Shown one piece after another: positions 37,181 through 45,216 of a DNA stretch of 64,000 nt. The position numbers and the translations under genes were made by a program. A model generated the notes under the pieces. That model ran no database searches, had not been told where the DNA came from, and was given only the letters and a program-made list of their open reading frames with translations. The DNA comes from Pleurocapsa minor HA4230-MV1 (GTDB taxonomy: Bacteria > Cyanobacteriota > Cyanobacteriia > Cyanobacteriales > Xenococcaceae): NCBI GenBank assembly GCA_019359095.1, contig JAHHHZ010000024.1, forward strand, positions 124,001-188,000. The letters run 5' to 3'. Every line of letters begins with the position of its first letter. Within the stretch, counting starts at the first letter, position 1.

Positions 37181-38164
37181 TTATTGATGCCGCTTTTGGT
37201 GCCATTGCCAAGCATGGGAGATAATATCATCTAAATTGGAGTAGGCAGGCTGCCAGCCTAAAATTTTATTAGCTTTTGCCCCACTTCCTACTAGTGAGGG
37301 AGGATCTCCTGGACGGCGATCGCTTAATTCAACTTTTATTTCTTTACTTGTAATTTTACGCGCTGTTTCGATTACTTCCTTAACGGAAAAACCACTGCCA
37401 TTACCCAGATTGAAAACGTCTGTTGCACCGTCATCGATCAAATATTCTAAAGCGAGAATATGAGCCTGGGCAATGTCCAAAACATGAATATAGTCTCGGA
37501 TACAACTACCATCGGGGGTGTCATAGTCTGTACCAAAGATGGAAACTGATTCGCGATGACCTAAAGCAGTCTGTAAAACTAAGGGAATTAGATGAGTTTC
37601 AGGATGATGATCTTCCCCCAAATTACCTTCAGGATCTGCTCCCGCAGCGTTAAAATAACGTAGACAGACGGAACGAAAATCATAAGCTTGATTAAAGTCT
37701 TGGAGGATTCTTTCCACCATCAACTTAGTTGCACCATAAGGATTAATGGGATTTTGCGACTGGTCTTCTGTAATGGGTACGGAATCTGGTACACCATAGG
37801 TGGCACAGGTGGAGGAGAAGACAAACTGATGAATATTTGCTTCTAACATGGCTTCTAAAAGAGTTAGCGTACCAACCACGTTATTGTTGTAATATTTTGC
37901 TGGCTGGGTAACGGATTCTCCAACATATGCATAGGCTGCAAAGTGCATCACAGCATCAATTTGGTGGGTGGCGAAGATTTCTCGTAGTAAAGAGCGATCG
38001 CAAGTACTGCCGACAATCAACTTAACTTTTAAAACCGTCTCTACTAGGTCTTGATGACCATAGACAAGGTTATCCAGTACAATTACTTCGTAGCCCGCTT
38101 TTTGTAGTGTTAGTACGGAATGAGAGCCGATGTATCCTGCTCCTCCTGTGACGAGAATAGCCAT
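37181..38164 (-). CDS. galE: UDP-glucose 4-epimerase
   Basis: A 327-residue SDR enzyme interconverting UDP-glucose and UDP-galactose. TGGAGYIGSH NAD motif, SSTCATYG (Ser), NPYGATK (YxxxK), RYFNAAGADPEGNLGED and TPDGSCIRDYIHVLDIAQAH are diagnostic of GalE. It is on the opposite strand to the rest of the locus but in its middle, so it probably supplies UDP-galactose for the polysaccharide. The ATG is at 38164. Confidence 0.95.
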   Translation of the reverse strand: MAILVTGGAGYIGSHSVLTLQKAGYEVIVLDNLVYGHQDLVETVLKVKLIVGSTCDRSLLREIFATHQIDAVMHFAAYAYVGESVTQPAKYYNNNVVGTLTLLEAMLEANIHQFVFSSTCATYGVPDSVPITEDQSQNPINPYGATKLMVERILQDFNQAYDFRSVCLRYFNAAGADPEGNLGEDHHPETHLIPLVLQTALGHRESVSIFGTDYDTPDGSCIRDYIHVLDIAQAHILALEYLIDDGATDVFNLGNGSGFSVKEVIETARKITSKEIKVELSDRRPGDPPSLVGSGAKANKILGWQPAYSNLDDIISHAWQWHQKRHQ

Positions 38165-38348
38165 TATAAATGAGATTCTAAAATTTTTTAGATTACAAAG
38201 CTAAATATATCAGTAAATTAAACTTTTAAAGATAACTTAGAATACCAGATTGTTTTTTTCGACGTTTTACTTAAAAATAGCAATAATCTTGTAACATCCA
38301 AGAAAATTTGCTTAAGCCATACTTACATATAATTTATATTTATTAATA

Positions 38349-39503
38349 ATGACCCGCAAAATGTTGATCGTCGCGACAATCGCGGGGATGATTGAAGATT
38401 TTATTTTACCTTTTGTAGATTATTATCGTAATTCAGGTTGGCAGGTGGATGGGGTGGCCGTAGATATTACCAGCAACTCAGCCTGTGTTAGCTCATTTAA
38501 CTCCGTCTGGGATGTACCGTGGTCTCGCAATCCTCTAGATCCGCGTAATTTAATTAATGCCGTACCCCGCATTCAAGAAATTGTGATTCAGGGTAATTAT
38601 GACTTGGTTCATATCCATAGTCCTGTAGCAGCTTTTGTGACTCGCTATGCTTTGGGACAACTAAAAACCAAGCAGAAGCCTCAAGTTATTTATACGGCTC
38701 ACGGTTTCCATTTTCATCAACAAGGACATCCCGTAACAAATTTTATCTTTTTAAATCTTGAACGGTTTGCAGGACGGTGGACTGACTATCTAATTACGAT
38801 TAATCGCGAAGATGAAGCTGCTGCTAGGAAACATCATCTTTTACCTGATGACAAAATTTTTTATACTCCTGGGATTGGACTAGAACTGAATAAATACGAT
38901 CGCCATCAGGTTAGTCAGTCGCAAATTCAAGCAATCCGTCAGGAATTGCAGCTCCAGCCTGAAAATGTTTTGCTATTAACTGTTGCCGAGTTCACTCCCA
39001 ACAAGCGCCATCGCGATCAGCTATTAGCCCTCAAGCTGCTTAATCGTCCTGAAGTACACCTAGCTTTAGCAGGAGATGGTGATGCCCGACCAGAAATAGA
39101 GCAGTTAGCCCAGGAGTTGAAACTATCAAAACAAGTCCATTGCTTAGGTTTTCGCCATGATATACCTGCTTTAATTTGCGCCAGTAAAGCTCTGCTGCTG
39201 ACATCTGGGCGAGAAGGTCTACCTCGCAGTATTATGGAAGCTTTTTGTGCTGCCACCCCCGTAATCGGCACCAAAATTCGTGGTATTCAAGATCTACTGG
39301 CAGATGACTGCGGTTTACTAGTAGAGGTGGGAGATATTACAGCTTTAAGTCAGGCGATCGCCCAGATGCTCGATCATCCCCAACAGGCAGCTAAAATGGG
39401 TGCCAATGGTCGTCAGAAAATGGCAATGTATGATGTGCAGAATATTATTGAGCAATATACTCAAATTTACGATCGAGCATTAGCAAGACAAACTACCAAT
39501 TAA
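38349..39503 (+). CDS. Glycosyltransferase family 4
   Basis: A 384-residue GT-B enzyme of the EpsD/CapM-like type: DLVHIHSPVAAFVTRYA, YTAHGFHFHQQGHPVTNFIF, AEFTPNKRHRDQL, and TSGREGLPRSIMEAFCAATPVIGTKIRGIQDLL, where HGFHFH and the EX7E-like segment are typical. It directly precedes two phosphoglycosyl transferases (19-bp gap), an arrangement common in exopolysaccharide loci where this GT adds the second sugar onto the lipid-linked first one. Confidence 0.9.
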   Translation: MTRKMLIVATIAGMIEDFILPFVDYYRNSGWQVDGVAVDITSNSACVSSFNSVWDVPWSRNPLDPRNLINAVPRIQEIVIQGNYDLVHIHSPVAAFVTRYALGQLKTKQKPQVIYTAHGFHFHQQGHPVTNFIFLNLERFAGRWTDYLITINREDEAAARKHHLLPDDKIFYTPGIGLELNKYDRHQVSQSQIQAIRQELQLQPENVLLLTVAEFTPNKRHRDQLLALKLLNRPEVHLALAGDGDARPEIEQLAQELKLSKQVHCLGFRHDIPALICASKALLLTSGREGLPRSIMEAFCAATPVIGTKIRGIQDLLADDCGLLVEVGDITALSQAIAQMLDHPQQAAKMGANGRQKMAMYDVQNIIEQYTQIYDRALARQTTN

Positions 39504-39522
39504 CTACCAATTAATTTTTAAG

Positions 39523-40137
39523 ATGGCTAAATTAATCAAAACTATTGCCGATCGCTTAGTGGCAGCCTTGGCTTTATCGATTCTTGCTCCTGTAATTTTA
39601 CTGGTGGCGATCGCCGTGAGAATCCAGATGGGTACGCCAATTCTCTTTACCCAAGCTCGCCCAGGTAAAAATGGTCGCGTGTTTCAATTTTGTAAATTCC
39701 GCACCATGACTGATGCTCGAAATAGTGAGGGAGAATTGTTAAGCGATGACGAGCGCCTGACTAAAATTGGCAAACTATTGCGTAAGACTAGTTTAGATGA
39801 GCTACCACAACTCTGGCATGTCCTTAAGGGTGAAATGAGCATTGTTGGCCCCCGCCCACTGTTAGTACGCTATTTAAAGCTATACAACGAAGAACAAGCC
39901 CGTCGTCATGATGTATTGCCAGGAATTACGGGCTGGGCGCAGGTTAATGGTCGGCGTAACTTAGATGGAGACTTTATTAAAAAGTTTGAACTAGATGTCT
40001 GGTATGTCGATAATTGGAGTTTGGGGTTGGATCTGAAAATTATTTGGCTGACGATATTAGCAGTAGTGGCGCAAAAAGACATCGATCAAGAAGGTTATAC
40101 CACTGGTGGAGGAGAGTTTTTAGGCAACGATCGCTGA
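39523..40137 (+). CDS. Monotopic phosphoglycosyl transferase (bacterial sugar transferase), copy 1
   Basis: A 204-residue short-form enzyme with one N-terminal re-entrant hydrophobic segment (about 9-33), then [32 protein letters not shown] (the DE catalytic pair in LDELPQ) and [13 protein letters not shown]. Such enzymes put a sugar-1-phosphate on undecaprenyl phosphate to start glycan assembly. It lacks the extra N-terminal helices of WcaJ/WbaP, so it is PglC-like in size. The next gene is a close paralogue. Confidence 0.92.
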   Translation: MAKLIKTIADRLVAALALSILAPVILLVAIAVRIQMGTPILFTQARPGKNGRVFQFCKFRTMTDARNSEGELLSDDERLTKIGKLLRKTSLDELPQLWHVLKGEMSIVGPRPLLVRYLKLYNEEQARRHDVLPGITGWAQVNGRRNLDGDFIKKFELDVWYVDNWSLGLDLKIIWLTILAVVAQKDIDQEGYTTGGGEFLGNDR

Positions 40138-40232
40138 ACTTGCTGAATAGTTTAAAAGTCACCATAATATCTAGATAAATATAGATAAATAGAAATTCTG
40201 CTCAAACTTTGCTTGAAAAATGAAATTTCCCG

Positions 40233-40847
40233 ATGCTTAGTAGACTGATCAAATCTTTATTGGACAGATTGTTAGCAGCGATCGCCTTAACTCTCCTCTC
40301 ACCATTTTTGGCTATTTTAGCGATCGCGATTTACTTAAACATGGGTAGCCCAGTTGTTTTTTCTCAGTTGAGAGGAGGCAAAAATAATAGCATCTTTACT
40401 TTTTATAAATTTCGCACCATGACTGACCAGCGAGATCGTGATGGTAAATTGCTACCTGATATGCAGCGTTTAACTCCTCTGGGTAAATTCTTACGCCAAA
40501 CCAGTTTAGATGAATTACCTCAACTCTGGAATGTGTTGCTGGGCAATATGAGCTTAATCGGGCCACGTCCTCTAATTGCTGCTTATCTCGAACGCTATAC
40601 GCCAGAACAGGCTCGTCGTCATGCAGTTGCTCCTGGCATTACAGGCTGGGCGCAAATTAACGGTCGCAATTCTATTAGCTGGGAAGAAAAGTTTCAGCTA
40701 GACCTCTGGTATATTGACCATTGGAGTCTGTGGCTGGATCTGAAAATCCTCTTACAGACTGTAATTAAAATTGTCTCTAAAGAAGGAATAGACGAAGATC
40801 AAAATACTACTTCCACTGAGTTTATGGGAACTGCATCCAAGCAGTAA
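40233..40847 (+). CDS. Monotopic phosphoglycosyl transferase (bacterial sugar transferase), copy 2
   Basis: A 204-residue tandem paralogue of the preceding gene: the same length and layout, with [32 protein letters not shown] and [13 protein letters not shown]. Copy 2 differs in the loop after NGRN (SISWEEKF in place of [10 protein letters not shown]) and at the C-terminus (EDQNTTSTEFMG). The two may use different sugar nucleotides and so start two glycans, or be redundant. Both keep the catalytic Asp-Glu pair. Confidence 0.92.
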   Translation: MLSRLIKSLLDRLLAAIALTLLSPFLAILAIAIYLNMGSPVVFSQLRGGKNNSIFTFYKFRTMTDQRDRDGKLLPDMQRLTPLGKFLRQTSLDELPQLWNVLLGNMSLIGPRPLIAAYLERYTPEQARRHAVAPGITGWAQINGRNSISWEEKFQLDLWYIDHWSLWLDLKILLQTVIKIVSKEGIDEDQNTTSTEFMGTASKQ

Positions 40848-41010
40848 TATCAGGTTCGGATGAACAGTTAAATGTTTTAATTTAGGGACTTGGGGACTTG
40901 GGAAATTACTCTATTTAAAGTCATTATCCATACTTGCTATAACTTGTGGTTAAAAGTCTCAAAAGTCACAAGCTAATCTCAAACCGATTTATTGTTTCAG
41001 GTTCAATGGC

Positions 41011-41259
41011 ATGACTATAAAACTATCTAAAGTAACAAAACAGCAGTTAATTAAATCAATCAAACGATACTTTGAACAAGAACTTGATGAAGACATTGGC
41101 GATCTCAAAGCTTCACGATTTCTCGACTTTTGTTTACAAGAAATCTGTCCCAGTGTTTATAATCGAGCAATTATCGATGCACGATCCTTTATGGAGAATA
41201 AATTAAGCGATCTTGAAGATACTTGCTATGAACCAGAGTTTGGTTATTGGGAAAAGTAA
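41011..41259 (+). CDS. DUF2164 family protein
   Basis: An 82-residue soluble protein with IKRYFEQELDEDIGDLKASRFLDFCLQEICPSVYNRAIIDA and a C-terminal CYEPEFGYW, the conserved pattern of DUF2164, a small bacterial family of unknown function. It stands alone after the polysaccharide locus. The HIP1-like CGATC sites and codon use do not differ from its neighbours. Confidence 0.8.
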   Translation: MTIKLSKVTKQQLIKSIKRYFEQELDEDIGDLKASRFLDFCLQEICPSVYNRAIIDARSFMENKLSDLEDTCYEPEFGYWEK

Positions 41260-41398
41260 AGTTAACTATTTTTTCTTACTTGGTTAATTACTGCCGATTC
41301 AGCTTAAGCCAAAAGAAGCGATCGCCATACTTTCAACAGTATTGTAGAATCAATTAGCTGATTTAAGTAAAGACCTTTTTTGCTCAGGCTAGAGCCAA

Positions 41399-41767
41399 TC
41401 AATCTTCATCTAAAGGCAACCCAAATCTAACTCTACCTCTGGCAAAATAGCGACCAAACTGCATTTGATATACTTCATCTTCAGCTTGGGTTTCTACCTC
41501 TAAATCAGAACGAGGATAACTAACACAGAGCAAAGCATAACCCCGCTCTTTTAGTTTGGGAGATAAACCCATTGCCTCTGGTTGAGCTAGCTCTCCCGCA
41601 ATAACCTTCACAGCACAGCTCGTACAAGCACCATTACGGCAGAGAAAAGGTAACTTAGCATCTTGCTCTTCGGCAGTTTGGAGAATATATTGATCTTCGG
41701 GAACTTCGACGATGTATTGTCTTCCCGTAGTGCGATCGTGAACTTTGACAATATGGGTTTTAGTCAT
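41399..41767 (-). CDS. Plant-type [2Fe-2S] ferredoxin with C-terminal extension
   Basis: A 122-residue electron carrier. Cluster ligands C43, C48, C51 and C81 (LCRNGACTSC... LLCVSY) have the CX4CX2CX29C spacing of photosynthetic-type ferredoxins. The C-terminus extends about 20 residues past the usual end (YQMQFGRYFARGRVRFGLPLDED), as in the FdC2-like minor ferredoxins of cyanobacteria and plastids rather than PetF1. The partner is unknown. A MITE-like element sits just upstream (41801). Confidence 0.88.
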   Translation of the reverse strand: MTKTHIVKVHDRTTGRQYIVEVPEDQYILQTAEEQDAKLPFLCRNGACTSCAVKVIAGELAQPEAMGLSPKLKERGYALLCVSYPRSDLEVETQAEDEVYQMQFGRYFARGRVRFGLPLDED

Positions 41768-41800
41768 TTAAGTCAAAAATATTTAGTGATTAATGCTTAA

Positions 41801-42005
41801 AGGATATCTGAAAAGTCTAATTGCTACGTTTCCAGTGGGTAGATCCCCCTAAATTCCCCTTGTTAAGGGGGACTTTGATTCCGATTCCCCCCTTGTTAAG
41901 GGGAGGCAGCGCGTTGCGGAGGTTTCCTCCGTTGTAGCGACTGCCGTGGGCTAGGGGGGATCTGCTAGGGTCTAAGCATAACAGAATTGAGTTCTCAGAC
42001 ATCCT
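41801..42005. mobile_element. 160-bp MITE-like element (copy 1), core inverted relative to copy 2 and interrupted by a 45-bp hairpin
   Basis: The ends AGGATATCTGAAAA and (reverse complement) AGGATGTCTGAGAA are terminal inverted repeats. CTTAA flanks both sides (41796-41800, 42006-42010). The outer arms match the element at 62211-62370 in the same orientation. The central block from AGATCCCCC to GGGGGGATCT is the reverse complement of the copy-2 core and carries an extra 45 bp at 41904-41948. Length without the insert is exactly 160 bp. The minus-strand open frame inside it is not a gene. Confidence 0.88.
41904..41948. repeat. 45-bp hairpin repeat nested inside the MITE-like element
   Basis: Present in copy 1 and absent from the otherwise matching copy 2. 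The GGCAG...CTGCC ends and GGAGG/CCTCC centre can fold into a stem. It resembles the 62-bp insert in the giant kinase gene (GCAGCGCGG...CTGC). Confidence 0.8.
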
Positions 42006-42092
42006 CTTAATTTGTAGTCTACAGTAAAAAAGAAGTTCAAAAGTTTTGACAGTAGCAACTAAGCATGTATAATTATAGTTCGTGAGTCATCT

Positions 42093-42179
42093 GGAGAGGT
42101 GGCCGAGTGGTCGAAGGCGCAGCATTGGAAATGCTGTAACGGGGTGACTTGTTCGAGGGTTCGAATCCCTCCCTCTCCG
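42093..42179 (+). tRNA. tRNA-Ser (anticodon GGA)
   Basis: Acceptor stem GGAGAGG/CCTCTCC with discriminator G. The D-arm is GTGGCCGAGTGGTCGAAGGC, the anticodon stem CAGCA/TGCTG with loop TTGGAAA (GGA reads UCC/UCU), then a long class II variable arm and the T-loop GTTCGAATC. CCA is not encoded. 87 nt. Confidence 0.97.
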
Positions 42180-42315
42180 TTTTAAGTTAATGCTTGGGGT
42201 TTGATAACTTTTTGCCCAGAGCAATTCAAGCTGGTTAGCAGAATTTTATTTTTTTGCTTGTCTGTGGTCAATCATTTAAGTTAAGTTGCTTATTTTGACC
42301 ATTTTGACCAATTCT

Positions 42316-44124
42316 ATGACTAAATTTTTGCTACTTAAGCTATTGACATCAAGCTTACTGTCGATTTTGCTCTTACTGCCACTTTATTATGTGTTGGGCT
42401 ATAGTACTTTAAGTGTGGTTAATAGCCTTTGGCATTTACGGTTTAATCAAAATCATCGTTTCAAGTTTGAAGATATTTTGGTTGCGTCGATCGCAACTTT
42501 ATCCTTGATTATTACTAGTTGTAAAGTTGTTGGGGTTTTCCCTCAAGTCCAACTGATTTTAAAGCTATCAACAGTAGTTTCAATTATCTGCTTACTATTT
42601 AGCTTTTGTTATGCTCATTTTTCAGGAATTAAAAAGCAATTTACGCTTCCTTTACCTAACTGGAAATATGCTTTGGTCTGGCTCTTATTATTCAGTAATT
42701 ATTTACTTAGAGCAGCAATTAAAGCAAGCTCTTTAGTCGAAGCGCAATATATTCCCTCTGGCTTTAATACTGATATTTTTCTTTATATCAGACGCAGTAT
42801 TATTTTCTTAGGTGACGCAACTCGAATACAGTTAGAGAATAATCAAAAGATACTTGATATTCTTTATAATTCTCCCAAACTATTAAGCACTTTTATTTAT
42901 GCAACTTTTGCTTATGTTAGTCGGGATGTGGGTATTGCAGCGACTATTGTTACTTCTTTAATTTTAGCTGGAATTATTTTAAAATATTTAATTTTAATTC
43001 AAACAGAGTCAAATTTAAATTCTTCATTAAATTATTCAATTGCCACGATCGCTTTAATTATTTTGATTGTCTTTCAGCCTGTTTGGTGCTGGCTACAAGA
43101 TCAATTTTATTGGTCGAATTTATTATGTGTCTATTTATTAGTTTATGCTCTTGAAGATTTACTAACTTCTCAAAAAATTAGCAATATTTATCTAGTTAAA
43201 TTTGCGATCGCTATTATTGCTCTAGCGGGATTTTATCCTTCTCAGATACCCTTTATAATGATTGCAGTTATGAGTGGTATCGTCTTTAATTCTAGTTTAG
43301 ATCGTCAAAGTCGCTATAAATATCTGCTACGAATTTTTCTGATTACTTCCTTTGTAGTTTGTCTCTTTATTTCTCAGTATTTGGATACTAGTGAGGTAGT
43401 AAAGCATTTTGATATTTCTGATGCTGAACATGGACAAAAGTTAAACTATATCCCTTTTTGGTCATTTTTAGACTTTATGCCCAGAACGGGCGGAACTCCC
43501 AAAGATTTTGGCGCAATGCTCTTAATTACCGCTTCTTTGATAGTTGGATTTACTACTATTAAATACTGTATTAAAGCTAGTCCCCAAAATGCCAACTGGT
43601 TTAAATTATTAATTAGTCTTTATAGTATTTACTCTGTTTCATATCTAATCTTACCTGGAGAATATCGCCAAAGTAAGTTTTTTTTCACCTATATTGTCCC
43701 TCTAATTATATTTTGTGTTATTAAAATATTCGCGCAAGTTAATTTTAGTAGCAAGAAAGCTTTCAAGATTTTATTATCAATATTAGCCATTTACGTTGTA
43801 GCAAAATCTTTTCTTAAACCTTATAAACTCCATGTAAGTAGTAAAATATCTTCAGCCATAGAAGCTGTAACTCTGATTAATCAACCTGCATTAATCTATA
43901 TGAATGAAGGAAGTATTACTCACGGATATTATTATTTTGCTTATCAAATCAGGAATTTAGATTTTCAATTAATTTCAGGATGTCCTCAAGCATCAGAAGT
44001 CAATTCTCTCGATCATGCTAAAACCCTGGTGATCGCTAGTTCTTGCCCTGATATCACTGTGGAAGCTAAATTACAAACTAAAATTATCTACACTGATATT
44101 AACGGACAAGAGAATATTCCTTAA
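42316..44124 (+). CDS. Large polytopic membrane protein, family not recognised
   Basis: About 602 residues with some twelve to fourteen strongly hydrophobic segments and short polar loops. I start it at ATG 42316 (MTKFLLLKLL), because the longer frame begins with a TTG and adds only a few residues. The largest extracytoplasmic-looking region is the C-terminus (about 510-602), with a repeat-free NEGSITHGYYYFAYQ segment. The overall layout, many helices plus a C-terminal soluble tail, resembles lipid-linked-sugar glycosyltransferases (GT-C) or polymer ligases, but I see no diagnostic motif. It is near, though not within, the polysaccharide locus. Confidence 0.6.
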   Translation: MTKFLLLKLLTSSLLSILLLLPLYYVLGYSTLSVVNSLWHLRFNQNHRFKFEDILVASIATLSLIITSCKVVGVFPQVQLILKLSTVVSIICLLFSFCYAHFSGIKKQFTLPLPNWKYALVWLLLFSNYLLRAAIKASSLVEAQYIPSGFNTDIFLYIRRSIIFLGDATRIQLENNQKILDILYNSPKLLSTFIYATFAYVSRDVGIAATIVTSLILAGIILKYLILIQTESNLNSSLNYSIATIALIILIVFQPVWCWLQDQFYWSNLLCVYLLVYALEDLLTSQKISNIYLVKFAIAIIALAGFYPSQIPFIMIAVMSGIVFNSSLDRQSRYKYLLRIFLITSFVVCLFISQYLDTSEVVKHFDISDAEHGQKLNYIPFWSFLDFMPRTGGTPKDFGAMLLITASLIVGFTTIKYCIKASPQNANWFKLLISLYSIYSVSYLILPGEYRQSKFFFTYIVPLIIFCVIKIFAQVNFSSKKAFKILLSILAIYVVAKSFLKPYKLHVSSKISSAIEAVTLINQPALIYMNEGSITHGYYYFAYQIRNLDFQLISGCPQASEVNSLDHAKTLVIASSCPDITVEAKLQTKIIYTDINGQENIP

Positions 44125-44146
44125 TTAATAACTGATTGCAGAGTAA

Positions 44147-45052
44147 TTATTCAACTTTGGTTTTATATTTGTTGTAAATTAGTAATTCATTGATTCTGCC
44201 TCTTTTTGAGGCGACTACATTAATCGCTCTAGTGGCTTTAACTTCGATTACTTCATATCGCGGATCGTCGTAAAGAGATTTAATTAATGGGGAAGCTGAA
44301 TTGCTAGCTAATACCTGACAACCTCTATCGGTTAAGCGATCGCAAAGTTTTTTTAATCTAATTTGTTCTTGCTCCCCAAAGCCGTTCATACTATAACCAG
44401 TGAAAGATGAGGTGTCGCTCATGGGATGATATGGGGGATCAAAATAGATGAATGCGCCCTTTTTAGCCGTGGCTACTGCTTGCTCAAAGTCTCCGTTAAG
44501 GATGCGACACCTAGCTTGATTAAGATAGGTGCTAATAGCTTGAATTACCGCAGGCTCAGCGATAATTGGGTTTTTATACTTGCCATAGGGAACATTAAAT
44601 TGGCTGCTACTGTTGACTCTAAATAAACCATTGAAACAGGTTTTATTCAGATAGATGATCCTTGCTGCACGTTCTACGGCGGTACGTTGATTGAAGTCAT
44701 CCTGGCGATCTTGTGCGCGTAATTGGTAATAATACTCAGAGGTGTTATTGGCTTGATGTTTTTGGCAGAGTTCTAGTAACTCCTGTGGTCGATCTTTAAT
44801 TACCTGGTAACAATTAATAAGCTGCGCGTTGATATCACTTAATGTCGCCTTTTTTGGCTGTAAGGAAAATAGTAGCGCTCCTGCGCCAATGAATGGTTCG
44901 TAGTATTCAGTATATTTTGCAGGTAAATATTCTTTGATTACAGGTAAAAGTTGCCTTTTGCCACCCGCCCATTTAAGAAATGGTTTTGCTTGAGCTTGAT
45001 GAGGTAATTGTTCAGAAAATGCGGTTTCTGGGGGAGAAATATTTTCTGACAT
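44147..45052 (-). CDS. dam: Dam-type DNA adenine-N6 methyltransferase
   Basis: About 301 residues. KPFLKWAGGKRQLLP, the YYEPFIGAGALLFSL SAM motif, catalytic FIYFDPPYHPMS (DPPY) and NKTCFNGLFRVNS are the signature blocks of the D12/Dam family that methylates GATC. I use the ATG at 45052 (MSENISPP). The longer frame begins inside the repeat element at 45068-45191, so those extra 21 residues are probably not translated. GATC lies in every HIP1 octamer, so the enzyme may modify thousands of HIP1 sites in this genome; its specificity is inferred from the family only. Confidence 0.88.
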   Translation of the reverse strand: MSENISPPETAFSEQLPHQAQAKPFLKWAGGKRQLLPVIKEYLPAKYTEYYEPFIGAGALLFSLQPKKATLSDINAQLINCYQVIKDRPQELLELCQKHQANNTSEYYYQLRAQDRQDDFNQRTAVERAARIIYLNKTCFNGLFRVNSSSQFNVPYGKYKNPIIAEPAVIQAISTYLNQARCRILNGDFEQAVATAKKGAFIYFDPPYHPMSDTSSFTGYSMNGFGEQEQIRLKKLCDRLTDRGCQVLASNSASPLIKSLYDDPRYEVIEVKATRAINVVASKRGRINELLIYNKYKTKVE

Positions 45053-45067
45053 GGTGAATTTACTTTG

Positions 45068-45191
45068 TAAGTAGGTGGGTGTAATTAAATTGGAAATGAG
45101 GTTAGGGAGTAACAAGTAACAAGTAACGAGTAACGAGTAACAAATAGCTCTAAGGGTAGGGGTTTGAGCAATTATTTTGCCTACCTACTTA
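45068..45191. mobile_element. 124-bp repeat element, copy A
   Basis: The ends TAAGTAGGTGGG and (reverse complement) TAAGTAGGTAGG are imperfect inverted repeats. The interior contains five GTAACAA/GTAACGA tandem units. The element is the reverse complement of 54658-54798 over its whole length, apart from one extra GTAACAA unit here and a 24-nt module there. It sits directly upstream of the dam coding region. Confidence 0.85.
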
Positions 45192-45216
45192 TGAATTGAC
45201 TTGATGATTTTTAAAC

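Noticed and set aside
41817-42002. 61-residue minus-strand ORF
   Set aside because: It lies wholly inside the MITE-like element and is disrupted in the second copy by core inversion; not a gene.
45052-45115. Longer N-terminus for the Dam methylase
   Set aside because: The added residues are encoded by a repeat element shared with 54658-54798 and precede a normal ATG start.
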